From the NCBI RefSeq assembly GCF_021545785.1, contig NZ_CP079801.1:1-64000 (forward strand): DNA of 64,000 nucleotides. The letters are read 5' to 3'. A program made the position numbers and the translations under genes. The DNA comes from Halopseudomonas maritima (GTDB lineage: Bacteria > Pseudomonadota > Gammaproteobacteria > Pseudomonadales > Pseudomonadaceae). Shown here one piece after another: positions 24,178-33,436 of the stretch. Positions within the stretch are counted from its first letter, which is position 1. Each line of letters begins with the position of its first letter. The notes beneath the pieces are model-generated. The model was not told the DNA's origin. It saw only the letters and a program-made list of their open reading frames with translations, and did not search any database.

Positions 24178-26604
24178 TTACCACTGGTGGCTGTACCCCA
24201 ATGTCAGGGTCGTGCCCGGAGCCGGCAGATGGCTTGTATTGCTGCTGCTGCGCATCAGCTGGCTGTATAGCGGGTAGTAGTCGCGGTTGAACAGATTCTC
24301 CACCCCCAGACTGACCTTGCCGTTTTCACTCAGACGGTAGTCACTGATCAGGTCCACGGTGGTGTAGCTGTCGACTTCGCGACGGCCGAAGCTGGCCACG
24401 CCGTCCAAGCGATAGTCTTCGCTGCCAACATAGGTGGCCTGAACGCGGTTGCTCCAGTTTTCATCCGTTTGGTACTGCAGATAAGCAGTGATTTTCAGTG
24501 GCGGCACGCGGAAGCCGGTCATGTCTTGCCAGTCGCCGTTTTGTGGCTTCTCGCGACCTTTCATCCAGGTGAAGGTGCCACCCATGCCCCAGACCTCGTC
24601 CAGGGTCAGCCAATCGGCGCTGCCCTCTACGCCGTAGACACGCTCCTTGGTGCGTTTGAGGATCAGACCGTTGTTGAAGCTTTGCACATCGCCTAGATCC
24701 GAGGTGCTGTAGAACAGCGCCAGCGAGGCCAGTGTCTGCTCGCCGAGGGCGCCACGCCAGCCCAGCTCATAGTTGTCGGTCTTCACCGGCTCAAGGTCCG
24801 AGGAGTCGATGTCGAAGCCGTTACGTGCATTCCGTATCTGCACGCCGATATCGGGTAGCTGGAAACCCTGGCTGAAAGATGCATAGATTTCCTGACCTGC
24901 GAGCGGCGAGTAGACGACGCCAAGGTTATAGAGCACATCGTCATAGCGAACTTTCCCACCCTGCACGGTCGCCGGGCTAGCGTTGTGAATTTCCGATAGA
25001 GGCACGAAATCATCGAACTGGGCGGTGGCGTATTCGTAGCGTATGCCGCCGTCGATTGACCAGCGGTCGTTAAAGCGATGTTGCAGCTGGGCAAAGGCAC
25101 CGCTGCTGATGGTAGTAAGGTCAGGCATATAGGTCATCTTGCCGACCTTCTCGAAGTCGGTGCCACCGCTGGCGTCGTAGATCGCCGGATCAAAAATGTC
25201 GAGCGGCATGTCGCTACGCTCGTGGCTAAGGTCTCCCCCCCAGACCAACTCAGTATTTTCGCCCAGCGGCGTACGCAGGGTCAGACGGCTCCCGAAGATT
25301 TCGCTGTTCTGCATTACCTGATCGACAAAGCGGCCACGCGTGGCGACACCACGGGCATCGAATGGAGTGAAGCGAGTGAAGTAGTCGCGGTAGTAAAACT
25401 GCGCCGACAGGCGGCTGCCGAGCAGGTCTGCATGACTGTATTCGAGGTTGACCATGGAGTTCTTGATCTGATTCTGCTCGTCCAGACTCAGACCCTTGAT
25501 TGCCTGCGCAGGTACCGTGCCGGGGGGCAGACTGGCTACCGATGGGTCAGAGGTGTAGTCGCTGTGCTGCTGGGCGTCGTAGTGGCTAAGGGCGAGCTGG
25601 ATGCGCTGATCGTCGTCGATGCGCAGCCCCAGCTTGCCGCCGATATTGAAGGCATTGGAGTCGAACAAATCGCCCTGACTAGGCTCTGGCGCAATACGAT
25701 GGCCGTTTGCATCGAACGCGCTGCCGGTATGTCGCGCGCCAAGGTCGAGCGCATAGTCGAACTGGCCCTGAGAGCCAGATTGGTGGTGCTGCAGTTGCCC
25801 GCCGAGGCTCTGGTTGTCGAGCTGAGTTAGCGAGGAGATGCCGATTAGCGTGGTTTCTGAGCGGGTTTCACCATTGGCTGGGCGTGTGGAGATGTTGACG
25901 ATCCCACCCGTGGCGCCGGCACCGTAGATCGCGCTGCTGCCGTGAATCACCTCAACGCGCTCGATCAGGGCCGGGTCGATGTTGGCCAGGTTGCGTGAGG
26001 AATCGCGATTGGTGTTTAGCGGCACGCCATCGACCAGAATCAGCATGGTACGGCCACGCAGGGTCTGGCCGTAGTCGGTGATAGTGCGACTGGAGTCCGA
26101 CATACCGGGAATACTCTTGGCCAGCACAGTGGCCAGGCTGCCGGAGGCCATGCGCAGCGTCTCCAACTGCTCGCGTTCGATGACGTCGACCTGTCGGGCC
26201 TGCGGTACCAGGTCGCTGGATGTGCGTGACGAAGTCACGTCTATGGGGGCCAGCTCAATAACTGCCGCAGAGGGGGCAGGGTCAACGTTGGCCGCCGCAC
26301 GTGGCACAACGATGTAGGTGTGTTCCCCCTGTTGCTGCACATCAAGGCCACTGCCGTTGAGCACGAATTGAAGGGCTTCGCGAGTGCTCAAACGCCCGCG
26401 CAAGGCAGGCGACGGCTTGCCGAAGGTGAGGTCGCTGGAGAATAGAATCTGGCTGCCTGCCTGTGCCGCCAGGGCATTCAGGGATTGTTCGAGGGGCGCA
26501 GCGGGCAGATCGAAATCGATTTCGCTGGCAGCCTGGGCCATCGACGACAGGCCGAGCAACAGGCTACTGGCCAGCAGGGTAAGACGCAGGGTCGGTTTTT
26601 TCAC
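24178..26604 (-). CDS. TonB-dependent siderophore receptor with STN signalling domain (IutA-like barrel)
   Basis: Outer-membrane receptor of 808 residues. A signal peptide ends near SSMAQAA. Residues about 28-100 form an STN (secretin/TonB N-terminal) domain, IDFDLPAAPLEQSLNALAAQ, that contacts an anti-sigma factor. The plug has QTLRGRTMLILVDGVPLN and SRNLANIDPALIERVEVIHG, reminiscent of aerobactin receptor IutA, and the barrel ends LTLGYSHQW with a terminal aromatic. The GTG start has GGAG upstream. It follows fecR and the sigma gene, so it takes up a ferric siderophore and also signals it. The exact ligand is inferred and uncertain. Confidence 0.9.
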   Translation of the reverse strand: MKKPTLRLTLLASSLLLGLSSMAQAASEIDFDLPAAPLEQSLNALAAQAGSQILFSSDLTFGKPSPALRGRLSTREALQFVLNGSGLDVQQQGEHTYIVVPRAAANVDPAPSAAVIELAPIDVTSSRTSSDLVPQARQVDVIEREQLETLRMASGSLATVLAKSIPGMSDSSRTITDYGQTLRGRTMLILVDGVPLNTNRDSSRNLANIDPALIERVEVIHGSSAIYGAGATGGIVNISTRPANGETRSETTLIGISSLTQLDNQSLGGQLQHHQSGSQGQFDYALDLGARHTGSAFDANGHRIAPEPSQGDLFDSNAFNIGGKLGLRIDDDQRIQLALSHYDAQQHSDYTSDPSVASLPPGTVPAQAIKGLSLDEQNQIKNSMVNLEYSHADLLGSRLSAQFYYRDYFTRFTPFDARGVATRGRFVDQVMQNSEIFGSRLTLRTPLGENTELVWGGDLSHERSDMPLDIFDPAIYDASGGTDFEKVGKMTYMPDLTTISSGAFAQLQHRFNDRWSIDGGIRYEYATAQFDDFVPLSEIHNASPATVQGGKVRYDDVLYNLGVVYSPLAGQEIYASFSQGFQLPDIGVQIRNARNGFDIDSSDLEPVKTDNYELGWRGALGEQTLASLALFYSTSDLGDVQSFNNGLILKRTKERVYGVEGSADWLTLDEVWGMGGTFTWMKGREKPQNGDWQDMTGFRVPPLKITAYLQYQTDENWSNRVQATYVGSEDYRLDGVASFGRREVDSYTTVDLISDYRLSENGKVSLGVENLFNRDYYPLYSQLMRSSSNTSHLPAPGTTLTLGYSHQW

Positions 26605-26682
26605 TGATAGGGCTCCGGGAAAGTGTTGGGCGTTCCTAGAGATAGCCGCCGCAGCGATGAGAAAACCCTACCTCGTGCTCGA

Positions 26683-27501
26683 TTATTTTTTCTCGCCCTG
26701 TCGGCTCAGGCTTAACGAGCCATCTGCAGCCGTGTGCAGCTCCAGTGGTAATATCTTGGGTAGCAGGGCCGGCAATGCACTCAGATTGGCGCGCTCGAAG
26801 ATGCCAGAGACAGGAAGTTGCGCTAATGCAGGGTCGTTTAAACGCACGATAGTGTTCTGCTGTCGCTTGAGCGTATCCAGCACTTCGGCCAACGGGGTGC
26901 GATCAAACACCAGGCGACCTTCGACCCAGCCGGTCAGAGATTGGGCATCGACCTGAGTCGGTTTGTCGAACTGGCCGTTGTGCACCCGAACCTGCTGGCC
27001 GGGTGTGAGCCGCAGCTTACTCTCTTGGCCGCGCACCTCGACCTTGCCCTCTTCGACCGTCACACGCACATCGTCCTCCAGGCGGCTGACGTTATAGCGG
27101 GTACCGACTACAGTGATTTCTGCCGAGCCAGCCAGCGTGCGGAAGGGACGGTAACGCGCTGGTGCCACATCGAACAGAGCTTGTCCGGCCTGTAGATCCA
27201 CACGTCGGCTCCGCAGGTGCCAGCTGACCTCGACTTGGCTGGCGCCATCGAGGGTGAGGACACTGCCGTCACTCAACGCAATGTGCTGCACCTGGCCTGG
27301 TGAGCTGCTGTAGCTGGTGCTCTGGTAGGCAGGATCGAGCCATACCAGCCCCAGGGCTATCGCGCTCAGCAATACGCCAAGCGTGGCTGGTTTCTGCTGC
27401 GTTTTCTTTACCGGTGAAGGTAGCGGGAAGCGCTTTTTCAGTTCCTCACGGTGGCGTGCCAACGCATCGTCGGTGGCGTTGTCGTCAGCGCGGCCATTCA
27501 T
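26683..27501 (-). CDS. FecR-family anti-sigma factor
   Basis: Inner-membrane signal transducer of 272 residues. The cytoplasmic N-terminus (RHREELKKRFPLP) should bind the sigma factor, one membrane helix follows (ATLGVLLSAIALGLVWLD), and the periplasmic FecR domain has HIALSDGSVLTLDGAS, VVGTRYNVSRLEDDVRVTV and EGKVEV. The C-terminal part is STN-like and would contact the receptor. I chose the ATG at 27501, which overlaps the sigma stop as ATGA. It relays occupancy of the TonB receptor at 24178 to the ECF sigma factor. Confidence 0.92.
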   Translation of the reverse strand: MNGRADDNATDDALARHREELKKRFPLPSPVKKTQQKPATLGVLLSAIALGLVWLDPAYQSTSYSSSPGQVQHIALSDGSVLTLDGASQVEVSWHLRSRRVDLQAGQALFDVAPARYRPFRTLAGSAEITVVGTRYNVSRLEDDVRVTVEEGKVEVRGQESKLRLTPGQQVRVHNGQFDKPTQVDAQSLTGWVEGRLVFDRTPLAEVLDTLKRQQNTIVRLNDPALAQLPVSGIFERANLSALPALLPKILPLELHTAADGSLSLSRQGEKK

Positions 27502-28055
27502 GCGCGAACCGGCTGCTGGCTCAAGCGTGCCAGACATTTACGCATGCCAACCCTGAGGTGTTTTTCCACGGCTTTTAGTGAAATTCCAAGTTGCTTGGCA
27601 ACCTGATGCTGCGGCAGTTGGTGAATTTTGTGCATGACGAATACCTGCTGGCAGCGTGGCGGCAACTCGGCAATTGCGGCGCACAGATGTTCCAACTCAT
27701 CCATAGCCGCATGCTGACGCTCCGGACCAGGGGCACTGCAGAGCACCTCGTCCAGTTCGGCGTAGTCATCTACCCAGGCCTGTCGACGACGTTCACTGCG
27801 GTAGTGGCTGATGGCGCGATCATGGATGATTTTGTGCAGCAGTGCCAAGGGTACACGTACAGTTTCCTTCTCGGGCGACGCCAACAGGTTCACGCACACA
27901 TCGTGCACGACTTCGTGCGCTTCCTGGCGGTCCCCAAAGCGGCGGCGCACAGAGTCCACCAGTTCGTCATAGTGACGGACCAGGACCGTGAGAAGTGAGG
28001 TTTTTGGGGATACGTGAGGCAATGAAGAGGCACAATGCGCAGGGAATTTTCGCAA
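27498..28055 (-). CDS. ECF sigma factor, FecI-like
   Basis: Sigma-70 family protein of 185 residues lacking regions 1 and 3. Region 2 is seen as HYDELVDSVRRRFGDRQEAHEVVHDV, split here as HYDELVDSVRRRFG and EAHEVVHDVCVNLL, and region 4 as LPPRCQQVFVMHKIHQLPQHQ followed by VAKQLGISLKAVEKHL. It should direct transcription of the downstream receptor gene. The start is unclear: the frame opens with TTG at 28055, another TTG lies at 28022, and neither has a Shine-Dalgarno sequence. A Fur-like sequence overlaps the upstream edge. Confidence 0.88.
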   Translation of the reverse strand: MRKFPAHCASSLPHVSPKTSLLTVLVRHYDELVDSVRRRFGDRQEAHEVVHDVCVNLLASPEKETVRVPLALLHKIIHDRAISHYRSERRRQAWVDDYAELDEVLCSAPGPERQHAAMDELEHLCAAIAELPPRCQQVFVMHKIHQLPQHQVAKQLGISLKAVEKHLRVGMRKCLARLSQQPVRA

Positions 28056-28075
28056 ATATAAATGATAACAAGTCG
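28056..28075. promoter_or_regulatory. Partial Fur-box-like sequence upstream of the sigma gene
   Basis: ATATAAATGATAACAAG resembles the core GATAATGATAATCATTATC of the Fur box, mainly through AATGATAA. It sits just upstream of the sigma gene. Iron repression of fecI-type genes by Fur is well established, so position and partial match agree. Confidence 0.4.
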
Positions 28076-28466
28076 CAATTAAAGAAGGATCTTACCGAAT
28101 TCCTCAAAAACGTAAGTTCAGATCGTGCGGGTAGCCATATCTGCGAAACGAATGAGCTGCGGGCACATCACCGTCCACGACTGCAAGTCCACATTCAGGG
28201 ATTGGGCTGCTTATTTAGCGCGAGAGAACACACTATAAATCATGGTGGCATACAGCCAGCCGGGATTAAACTAATGAAACTGGTACGACATTCCACCCCA
28301 CCACCCTGAGGTAACGGTGAAGCAGAATGCCACGCCAGCAAGGCGCAGTAGGAATGCGCTGATCGACTGAGGCAGACCGTCTTCTGTCATGTACCAGCAT
28401 GGGCGCCTGCCCCGCGGGTACCCCATGCCATAGAACAAGACCAATAACAGCAACCAAGGACACGCA
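28076..28466. other. Region between sigma gene and DUF1254 gene without a supported gene
   Basis: About 390 bases between divergent genes. It should contain the DUF1254 promoter. A minus-strand frame ends at 28271 with GWWGGMSYQFH, which resembles the end of an outer-membrane barrel, but it is short, and no upstream barrel sequence was recognised. Confidence 0.4.
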
Positions 28467-29849
28467 ATGCCCCTCTCCACCAAAGCCAAGGCCGGGTTAC
28501 TGCTCGGCATAGGCGCGCTTGCCGCAGCCGCCTGGAGCGCCAACACCGTCATGCACCAAGCCAAGGCAACCGCACAGGCCTATCTGTATGGCTATCCGCT
28601 GGTGCTCATGGAAGTGACGAAGCAACAGCAGAATGCGACCGGCACCAGCGCAGTGAACCATCTGCAACACAATACCCGCTTCCCTGACGCCGATTATCGC
28701 GCGGTGGTGACCCCCAACCTCGACACCTTTTACAGCATGAGCCACCTCGACCTGAAAGCCGAGCCGGTGATCATGTACATCCCGCCAAACAGCGGACATT
28801 TCTACATGATGCAGATCATGGATGCCTGGACCAACGTCGTTGACAGCCCCGGCACCCGCACCATCGGCGACGCCAGCAAGACCTACCTGATCGCCGGGCC
28901 GAACTGGCAGGGCGAGCCGCCTGCCGGAGTCGAGTTGCTGAAAGTACCAACCAATCTGATCTGGGTATTCGGCCGCTTCCGCGCTACCGATCCGGACGAC
29001 CTGGCACCTTTGACCGCGCTGCGCAACCAGTTCAAGTTGATGCCGCTCAGTGAATGGCAAACAGGCAAGGCGGCACCGACACCCGCCATGTTTGCCCTGC
29101 CGAGGCTGGAAAAAACCGCACCGGACCTGCAGCTACGCGACTGGTCGCGCGACGAGTTTTTCGCCACCTTCTGTCAGCTGCTGCAGGACAACCCGGGGCC
29201 GGAGGCCGATGCACCGATGCTTGAGCGCATCCGTGCCACCGGACTAGTGACCGACAGTTGCCAACCGCAGCAATCCTGGCTGCAGGGCATCGGCAGCGAC
29301 ATGGGTTACCGCAAGGTGATGGACGTGATCGACCACATCAATGATCTGGTAGCCGATCTGCCAACCTACAACGGCTGGCGCATTGCCTATGACCTCGGCC
29401 GCTACGGCACGGACTACCAGCGTCGGGCGGCCATCGCCAAGCTTGGCCTCGGCGCCAACCTGCCGGAAGACGCCATCTACCCCAGCGTGCGCGCCGATAC
29501 CAACAAGCAGCTGCTCAGCGGCAGCCATCGCTACCGTCTGCACTTCGCCGCCGACGCGCTACCGCCGGTGCGCGCCTTCTGGTCGCTGACGCTGTACAAC
29601 GATCAGCAGTTCCTCGTGGCCAACGCGCTCAACCGCTACGCCCTCGGCAGCCGCGATGACCTGCACTACAACGCTGACGGCTCGCTCGACCTGTATATCC
29701 AGCACGAGGCGCCTGCCAACGCTGAACAGCAGAGCAACTGGCTGCCGGCGCCCAAGGACGGCTTCAACCTCTTTCTGCGCCTGTACTGGCCCGAGCAAGC
29801 GGCGCTCGACCAGAGCTGGCTGCCACCGACCATCGAGCTGCTGGACTGA
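28467..29849 (+). CDS. DUF1254/DUF1214 domain protein
   Basis: Protein of 460 residues with an N-terminal hydrophobic stretch (AGLLLGIGALAAAAWSA) that is probably a signal peptide or anchor. The DUF1254 region covers about residues 35-170 (AYLYGYPLVLMEVTK, then VTPNLDTFYSMSHLDL), and the DUF1214 region lies near the end (AFWSLTLYNDQQFLV, then LYIQHEAP and NWLPAPKDGFNLFLRLYWP). The family is widespread in bacteria with no settled role. The ATG follows AAGGA with a good gap. It is a single gene. Confidence 0.87.
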   Translation: MPLSTKAKAGLLLGIGALAAAAWSANTVMHQAKATAQAYLYGYPLVLMEVTKQQQNATGTSAVNHLQHNTRFPDADYRAVVTPNLDTFYSMSHLDLKAEPVIMYIPPNSGHFYMMQIMDAWTNVVDSPGTRTIGDASKTYLIAGPNWQGEPPAGVELLKVPTNLIWVFGRFRATDPDDLAPLTALRNQFKLMPLSEWQTGKAAPTPAMFALPRLEKTAPDLQLRDWSRDEFFATFCQLLQDNPGPEADAPMLERIRATGLVTDSCQPQQSWLQGIGSDMGYRKVMDVIDHINDLVADLPTYNGWRIAYDLGRYGTDYQRRAAIAKLGLGANLPEDAIYPSVRADTNKQLLSGSHRYRLHFAADALPPVRAFWSLTLYNDQQFLVANALNRYALGSRDDLHYNADGSLDLYIQHEAPANAEQQSNWLPAPKDGFNLFLRLYWPEQAALDQSWLPPTIELLD

Positions 29850-29890
29850 GCCTCCCTACCGTGTGGCGTGCGGGGGCATGGCTTTCGTAG

Positions 29891-29910
29891 GGACGCGACA
29901 TGTCGCGTCC
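29891..29910. repeat. REP-like perfect 20-bp palindrome
   Basis: GGACGCGACATGTCGCGTCC is its own reverse complement and is preceded by GTA. A GTAGGG-type head with a following palindrome is the form of repetitive extragenic palindromic elements found in Pseudomonas. It lies between two gene ends (DUF1254 and the TetR remnant), the typical place. Only one copy was recognised in this window. Confidence 0.55.
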
Positions 29911-29942
29911 GCACGGGGCCGGGAGATGCACAATACCCGGGG

Positions 29943-30251
29943 CTAGCGCGGCAGCCAGCTGGTCAGATAGGCACAGCCGGCGTTGATCGACTCCTGCGCA
30001 CACACCGGGCTGATGACGCCCTCAACCGCATAGCCGTATCGCATGCAGGCAAAGGCAATATCGACCGCCAGCACGGCGACATCCGGTGATTGCGGCAACC
30101 GCGCCTCTGGATCTACCCGGTCACGCAGCAACTGGCTGATAGCGGCATCCTTGGCACGATGCGCCTCAACGTCACCGTCAGCCAGCGCGCCGCGCAACAG
30201 CAGGATGCTGGCGACCGGATTGCTGTTGTAATAGTCAACCGCAGCCGCCAA
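29943..30251 (-). pseudogene. C-terminal fragment of a TetR-family regulator
   Basis: A 102-codon frame similar to the C-terminal ligand-binding domain of TetR regulators (VDYYNSNPVASILLLRGALA, then SPDVAVLAVDIAFACMRYGYA). No helix-turn-helix is encoded upstream: an in-frame stop occurs four codons before the first possible start, and the AraC gene follows at once. The gene has lost its 5' part, probably by deletion. A short protein could in theory still be made. Confidence 0.62.
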
Positions 30252-30273
30252 CAGTAAGCGTCACGGGGCCGGT

Positions 30274-31308
30274 TCAGTCAGCCGCCCGCCGCGCCGCCGT
30301 CAGTTGCTGGGCGCGCAGCGTGGCGGGCGCCTGACCGAACCAGCGGCGGCAGGCACGGGTCAGCGAGCTGGAGTCGGTATACCCCAGCAGGAAGGTGACC
30401 TCGGTCAACGGCAGCTGGGCGTGTGGCAACAGCTCCAGCACGCGCTCGCGACGCAAGCGGTCGACGATGTCTTCAAACCGCAAATCCAGCGCACCAAGCC
30501 GCCGCTTGAGGGTGTGCACCGGCATCTGCAACTGCTCGGCAATCACCGGCAAGGTGCAGTTGCCGCTGGCCAGCGAGCGGGCCACCAGGCTGCTTACCTG
30601 TCGGCCAAGGTCCAGCGGGTGCCGTTGAATCAGATTGCGCACCGAACGTTCGGCCGCGCTCTGCAACTCGCTGTTGGCCGAGTCGATGGGCACCTGCCAC
30701 AGACTGGCCGGGAACAGCAACCGATTGCTGGCCTGCCCCAGCGTCACCTTGCAGCCGTAAGCGCGTCGATAACGGGCCAACGACAGCGGCGACTCGTGGG
30801 CGAACTCGATCTGCCAGTCCTTGCCCGAGGCGCGAGTAATCAAGCGCAGAAAGCTACTGGAAACGGAGAACGCCAGTTCAGTCAGGTGGCGCCGCTCCGG
30901 CCCCTGAATCCCGGCGTCATGATTCAGCTCCACCACCGCGTGCTCGCCTTCTACCCAGGCGCTCAGGGTCACGCCGGGGGAATGGTATGGCATGTAGCGA
31001 CCAAGCTGCTGCAGCGCCTCGCCCACGGTCTGTGCGTACAGCGCAACCAACGCCGCCGGCCCCATGATTGCGAGGCTTTGCCGCCCGCCCAAGCGGATGC
31101 CGAAGTCGGCCTTGCCGGTCAGCACCGCGGCATCATTGACCAGCTCGGCATATAGCCGCTGTGGCAGGCTGAAGTCTTCATCTTCAATCTGCTCCGGCGT
31201 CAGGTCATGGCGCGCCAGCAAGGCTCTGCCATCGCCGCCAAGCTGGGTCACCAAGGGAACGAAGCCAGTCAGCGCCCGCGCCCTTACATAAAGATCATGC
31301 TTCGTCAT
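30274..31308 (-). CDS. AraC-family regulator with arabinose-binding-like N-terminal domain
   Basis: Regulator of 344 residues. The N-terminal domain (residues about 15-210) matches the AraC_arabin_bd family, and the C-terminal 100 residues hold the double HTH: LPVIAEQLQMPVHTLKRRLG and LTEVTFLLGYTDSSSLTRAC, then FGQAPATLR. It is divergent from an acyl-CoA ligase gene and likely controls it, perhaps sensing a fatty or aromatic acid. Direct repeats of AraC type lie in the shared region. Confidence 0.9.
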   Translation of the reverse strand: MTKHDLYVRARALTGFVPLVTQLGGDGRALLARHDLTPEQIEDEDFSLPQRLYAELVNDAAVLTGKADFGIRLGGRQSLAIMGPAALVALYAQTVGEALQQLGRYMPYHSPGVTLSAWVEGEHAVVELNHDAGIQGPERRHLTELAFSVSSSFLRLITRASGKDWQIEFAHESPLSLARYRRAYGCKVTLGQASNRLLFPASLWQVPIDSANSELQSAAERSVRNLIQRHPLDLGRQVSSLVARSLASGNCTLPVIAEQLQMPVHTLKRRLGALDLRFEDIVDRLRRERVLELLPHAQLPLTEVTFLLGYTDSSSLTRACRRWFGQAPATLRAQQLTAARRAAD

Positions 31309-31319
31309 CGCGTTCTAAA

Positions 31320-31351
31320 ATGCCAACTAACTGTACTCAAATGCCAAGTAA
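31320..31351. promoter_or_regulatory. Two direct repeats spaced 21 bp, probable AraC-family binding site
   Basis: ATGCCAACTAA (31320-31330) and ATGCCAAGTAA (31341-31351) match at 9 of 11 positions and are spaced by 21 bases, two helical turns. AraC/XylS proteins typically bind such direct repeats. They lie 12 bases from the regulator start and about 60 bases upstream of the acyl-CoA ligase. Confidence 0.5.
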
Positions 31352-31409
31352 TTAGAGCCAGCGCATGCCAGCATTGCAACCACATAAAACAATATTCGAG
31401 TGAATCCAG

Positions 31410-33284
31410 ATGATCGCCAGCTATCAGGACCTGCTTGCCATCGAGCAAGCGCCGCTGCCCAACACCGACCTCTCCAGCACCTATGCACTGCTGCAACGTA
31501 GCGCCAGTTGCTTTGCCGACTCCCCCGCGCTCAGCTTCTTCCTCACGGTCGATCAGCACCCACAGCCACACCGCTGGAGCTACGCCGAGCTGCTGGCCGA
31601 CGTCACTCGCACGGCCAATCTGTTCCGTCGTCTCGGTGTACAGCGCGGCGACGTGGTTGCGGTGATTCTGCCCAACCTGCCGGAAACCCACTTCGCGATG
31701 TGGGGCGCATCAACCGCAGGCATCGCCTTTGCGGTCAACAACCAGCTGGAATCGGCCCAGATGGCGCAGCTGCTGCAGGCCGCCAAGACACGCTGGGTGG
31801 TCACCGTTGACCCAGCGCTGGACGCCGACATGAACCAACGCACGCTACAGGCCTGCGCCGACCTGCCGGAATTGCAGGGCGTGCTGCAGGTGACCGGCGA
31901 ACGCTATCTGACGCCCGCTGCGTCCCGGGACCCGGCAGCAATCGGCAAGCTGGCGGTGCTGAACTTTGAGCAGGCGCTGAGCGGTGAAAATGGCGACAGC
32001 CTGGACTTCGAGCCACCGGCAGCAGATGACATCGCCACCTACTTCTGCACCGGCGGCACCACCGGCCTGCCCAAGATCGCGCTGCACAGCCAACGCAACC
32101 AGGTCGCGATCAGCAGCCAGCTCGACGCGGTCATCGGCGAGGCGGTACTCAGGCATGGCCGTACCGTGCTCACTGCCCTGCCGCTGTTCCATGTCAACGC
32201 CTTGCTGGCAACCGGCCTGGCAGTCTTTGCCGCCGGTGGTCACGTGCTGCTGGCCACCCCGGCCGGTTATCGCTCACCGGGTCTGATCCCGCGTTTCTGG
32301 GAAGTCGTTGCCACTCACAGGGTCAGCAGCTACTCGGGCGTACCGACCATCTACGCGGGCCTCCTGCAGGTGCCGATTGGCGACTGGGATACCAGCTCGC
32401 TGACCGTCGCCATCTGCGGCGCTGCACCGATGCCGGCCGAGCTGATCCGCCGTTTTGAGCAGCACAGCGGCCAACGCATTCTTGAAGGCTACGGCCTGAC
32501 CGAAAGCACCAGTGTGTCGTCGGTCAACCCGGCAGCGGGTAACACACGGGTCGGCTCGGTCGGCATCCGTCTGCCCTGGCAGGACATGCGCGCCATGATT
32601 GTGGATAACGACGGCCAGTGGCTGCGCGACGCCGAGGTGGATGAGCCCGGCGTACTCTGCCTGAACGGAGCCAACGTGTTCATGGGTTATCTGGACCCCA
32701 GTCACAACAAGGGCGCCTGGTTCGAAACGCCAGATGGCACCCGTTGGTTTAACACCGGTGATCTGGGCCGCAGTGACGCCGACGGTTTCTTCTGGCTGAC
32801 CGGCCGCAAGAAGGAGCTGATCATCCGTGGCGGGCACAACATTGACCCGCGCAGTATCGAAGACGTACTCGCCACCCACCCGGCCGTTGCCATGTGCGCC
32901 GCAGTTGGCCGCCCGGATACCCATGCGGGCGAACTGCCGGTTGCCTATGTGCAGTTGCGTCAGGGCGCGCCGGCAACCACCGCCGAACTGCTTGAATACG
33001 CGACTCAGCACATTGCCGAGCGCGCCGCAGTGCCGAAAGATCTGATCCTGCTTGACGCCCTGCCGCTGACCGCGGTGGGCAAAACCTTCAAACCGGCACT
33101 GGTGATGCGTGAAATCGAGCACACCGTGCGCCGCGAAGCCGAGGCGTTGGGCGCCGAGCTGGAATCGGTTGACGTCGCCCAGCAGGACAAGCGCGGTGTG
33201 GTTGCGCAGTACCGTTGCACCAGCAAGCAGGCCGAGCTGGCTGCGCGACTAGCCAGCTATCACTTCGCCAGCGAAGCGATCTGA
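31410..33284 (+). CDS. Acyl-CoA synthetase (AMP-forming)
   Basis: ANL-superfamily ligase of 624 residues that activates a carboxylic acid through an acyl-AMP. The ATP-binding motif is CTGGTTGLPKIALHSQ. Further motifs are YGLTEST, the GDLGRSDADGFFWLTGRKKE hinge with the following LIIRGGHNI, and a C-terminal Lys in LTAVGKTFKPAL. The N-terminal part (DSPALSFFLTV; HFAMWGASTAGIAFAVNNQ) is typical of long-chain or aryl members. The divergent AraC regulator and the AraC-type repeats upstream suggest it is induced by its substrate. The acid itself is not evident. Confidence 0.9.
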   Translation: MIASYQDLLAIEQAPLPNTDLSSTYALLQRSASCFADSPALSFFLTVDQHPQPHRWSYAELLADVTRTANLFRRLGVQRGDVVAVILPNLPETHFAMWGASTAGIAFAVNNQLESAQMAQLLQAAKTRWVVTVDPALDADMNQRTLQACADLPELQGVLQVTGERYLTPAASRDPAAIGKLAVLNFEQALSGENGDSLDFEPPAADDIATYFCTGGTTGLPKIALHSQRNQVAISSQLDAVIGEAVLRHGRTVLTALPLFHVNALLATGLAVFAAGGHVLLATPAGYRSPGLIPRFWEVVATHRVSSYSGVPTIYAGLLQVPIGDWDTSSLTVAICGAAPMPAELIRRFEQHSGQRILEGYGLTESTSVSSVNPAAGNTRVGSVGIRLPWQDMRAMIVDNDGQWLRDAEVDEPGVLCLNGANVFMGYLDPSHNKGAWFETPDGTRWFNTGDLGRSDADGFFWLTGRKKELIIRGGHNIDPRSIEDVLATHPAVAMCAAVGRPDTHAGELPVAYVQLRQGAPATTAELLEYATQHIAERAAVPKDLILLDALPLTAVGKTFKPALVMREIEHTVRREAEALGAELESVDVAQQDKRGVVAQYRCTSKQAELAARLASYHFASEAI

Positions 33285-33313
33285 TCCGGCACCCCGCGCG
33301 ACTTGTAGCAGGC

Positions 33314-33345
33314 GACGGTGCTGCGGTTAACGCTGCAGCACCGTC
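33314..33345 (+). terminator. Hairpin after the acyl-CoA ligase gene
   Basis: GACGGTGCTGC (33314-33324) pairs perfectly with GCAGCACCGTC (33335-33345) around a 10-base loop, starting 30 bases after the stop codon. No T run follows, so it is a likely but not certain terminator. Confidence 0.45.
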
Positions 33346-33436
33346 ACCGCCTCAATCAAACACCCGCGCAAGAAACGTCAGCTAATCGCTGACCACCCGG
33401 TACCCCCCCATTTTTAGTACTCACCAGAAGTTGATG

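Noticed and set aside
28271..28564. Minus-strand frame ending in GWWGGMSYQFH, like the end of an outer-membrane barrel
   Set aside because: Only the last few residues resemble a barrel terminus; the upstream part overlaps the DUF1254 start and shows no related sequence.
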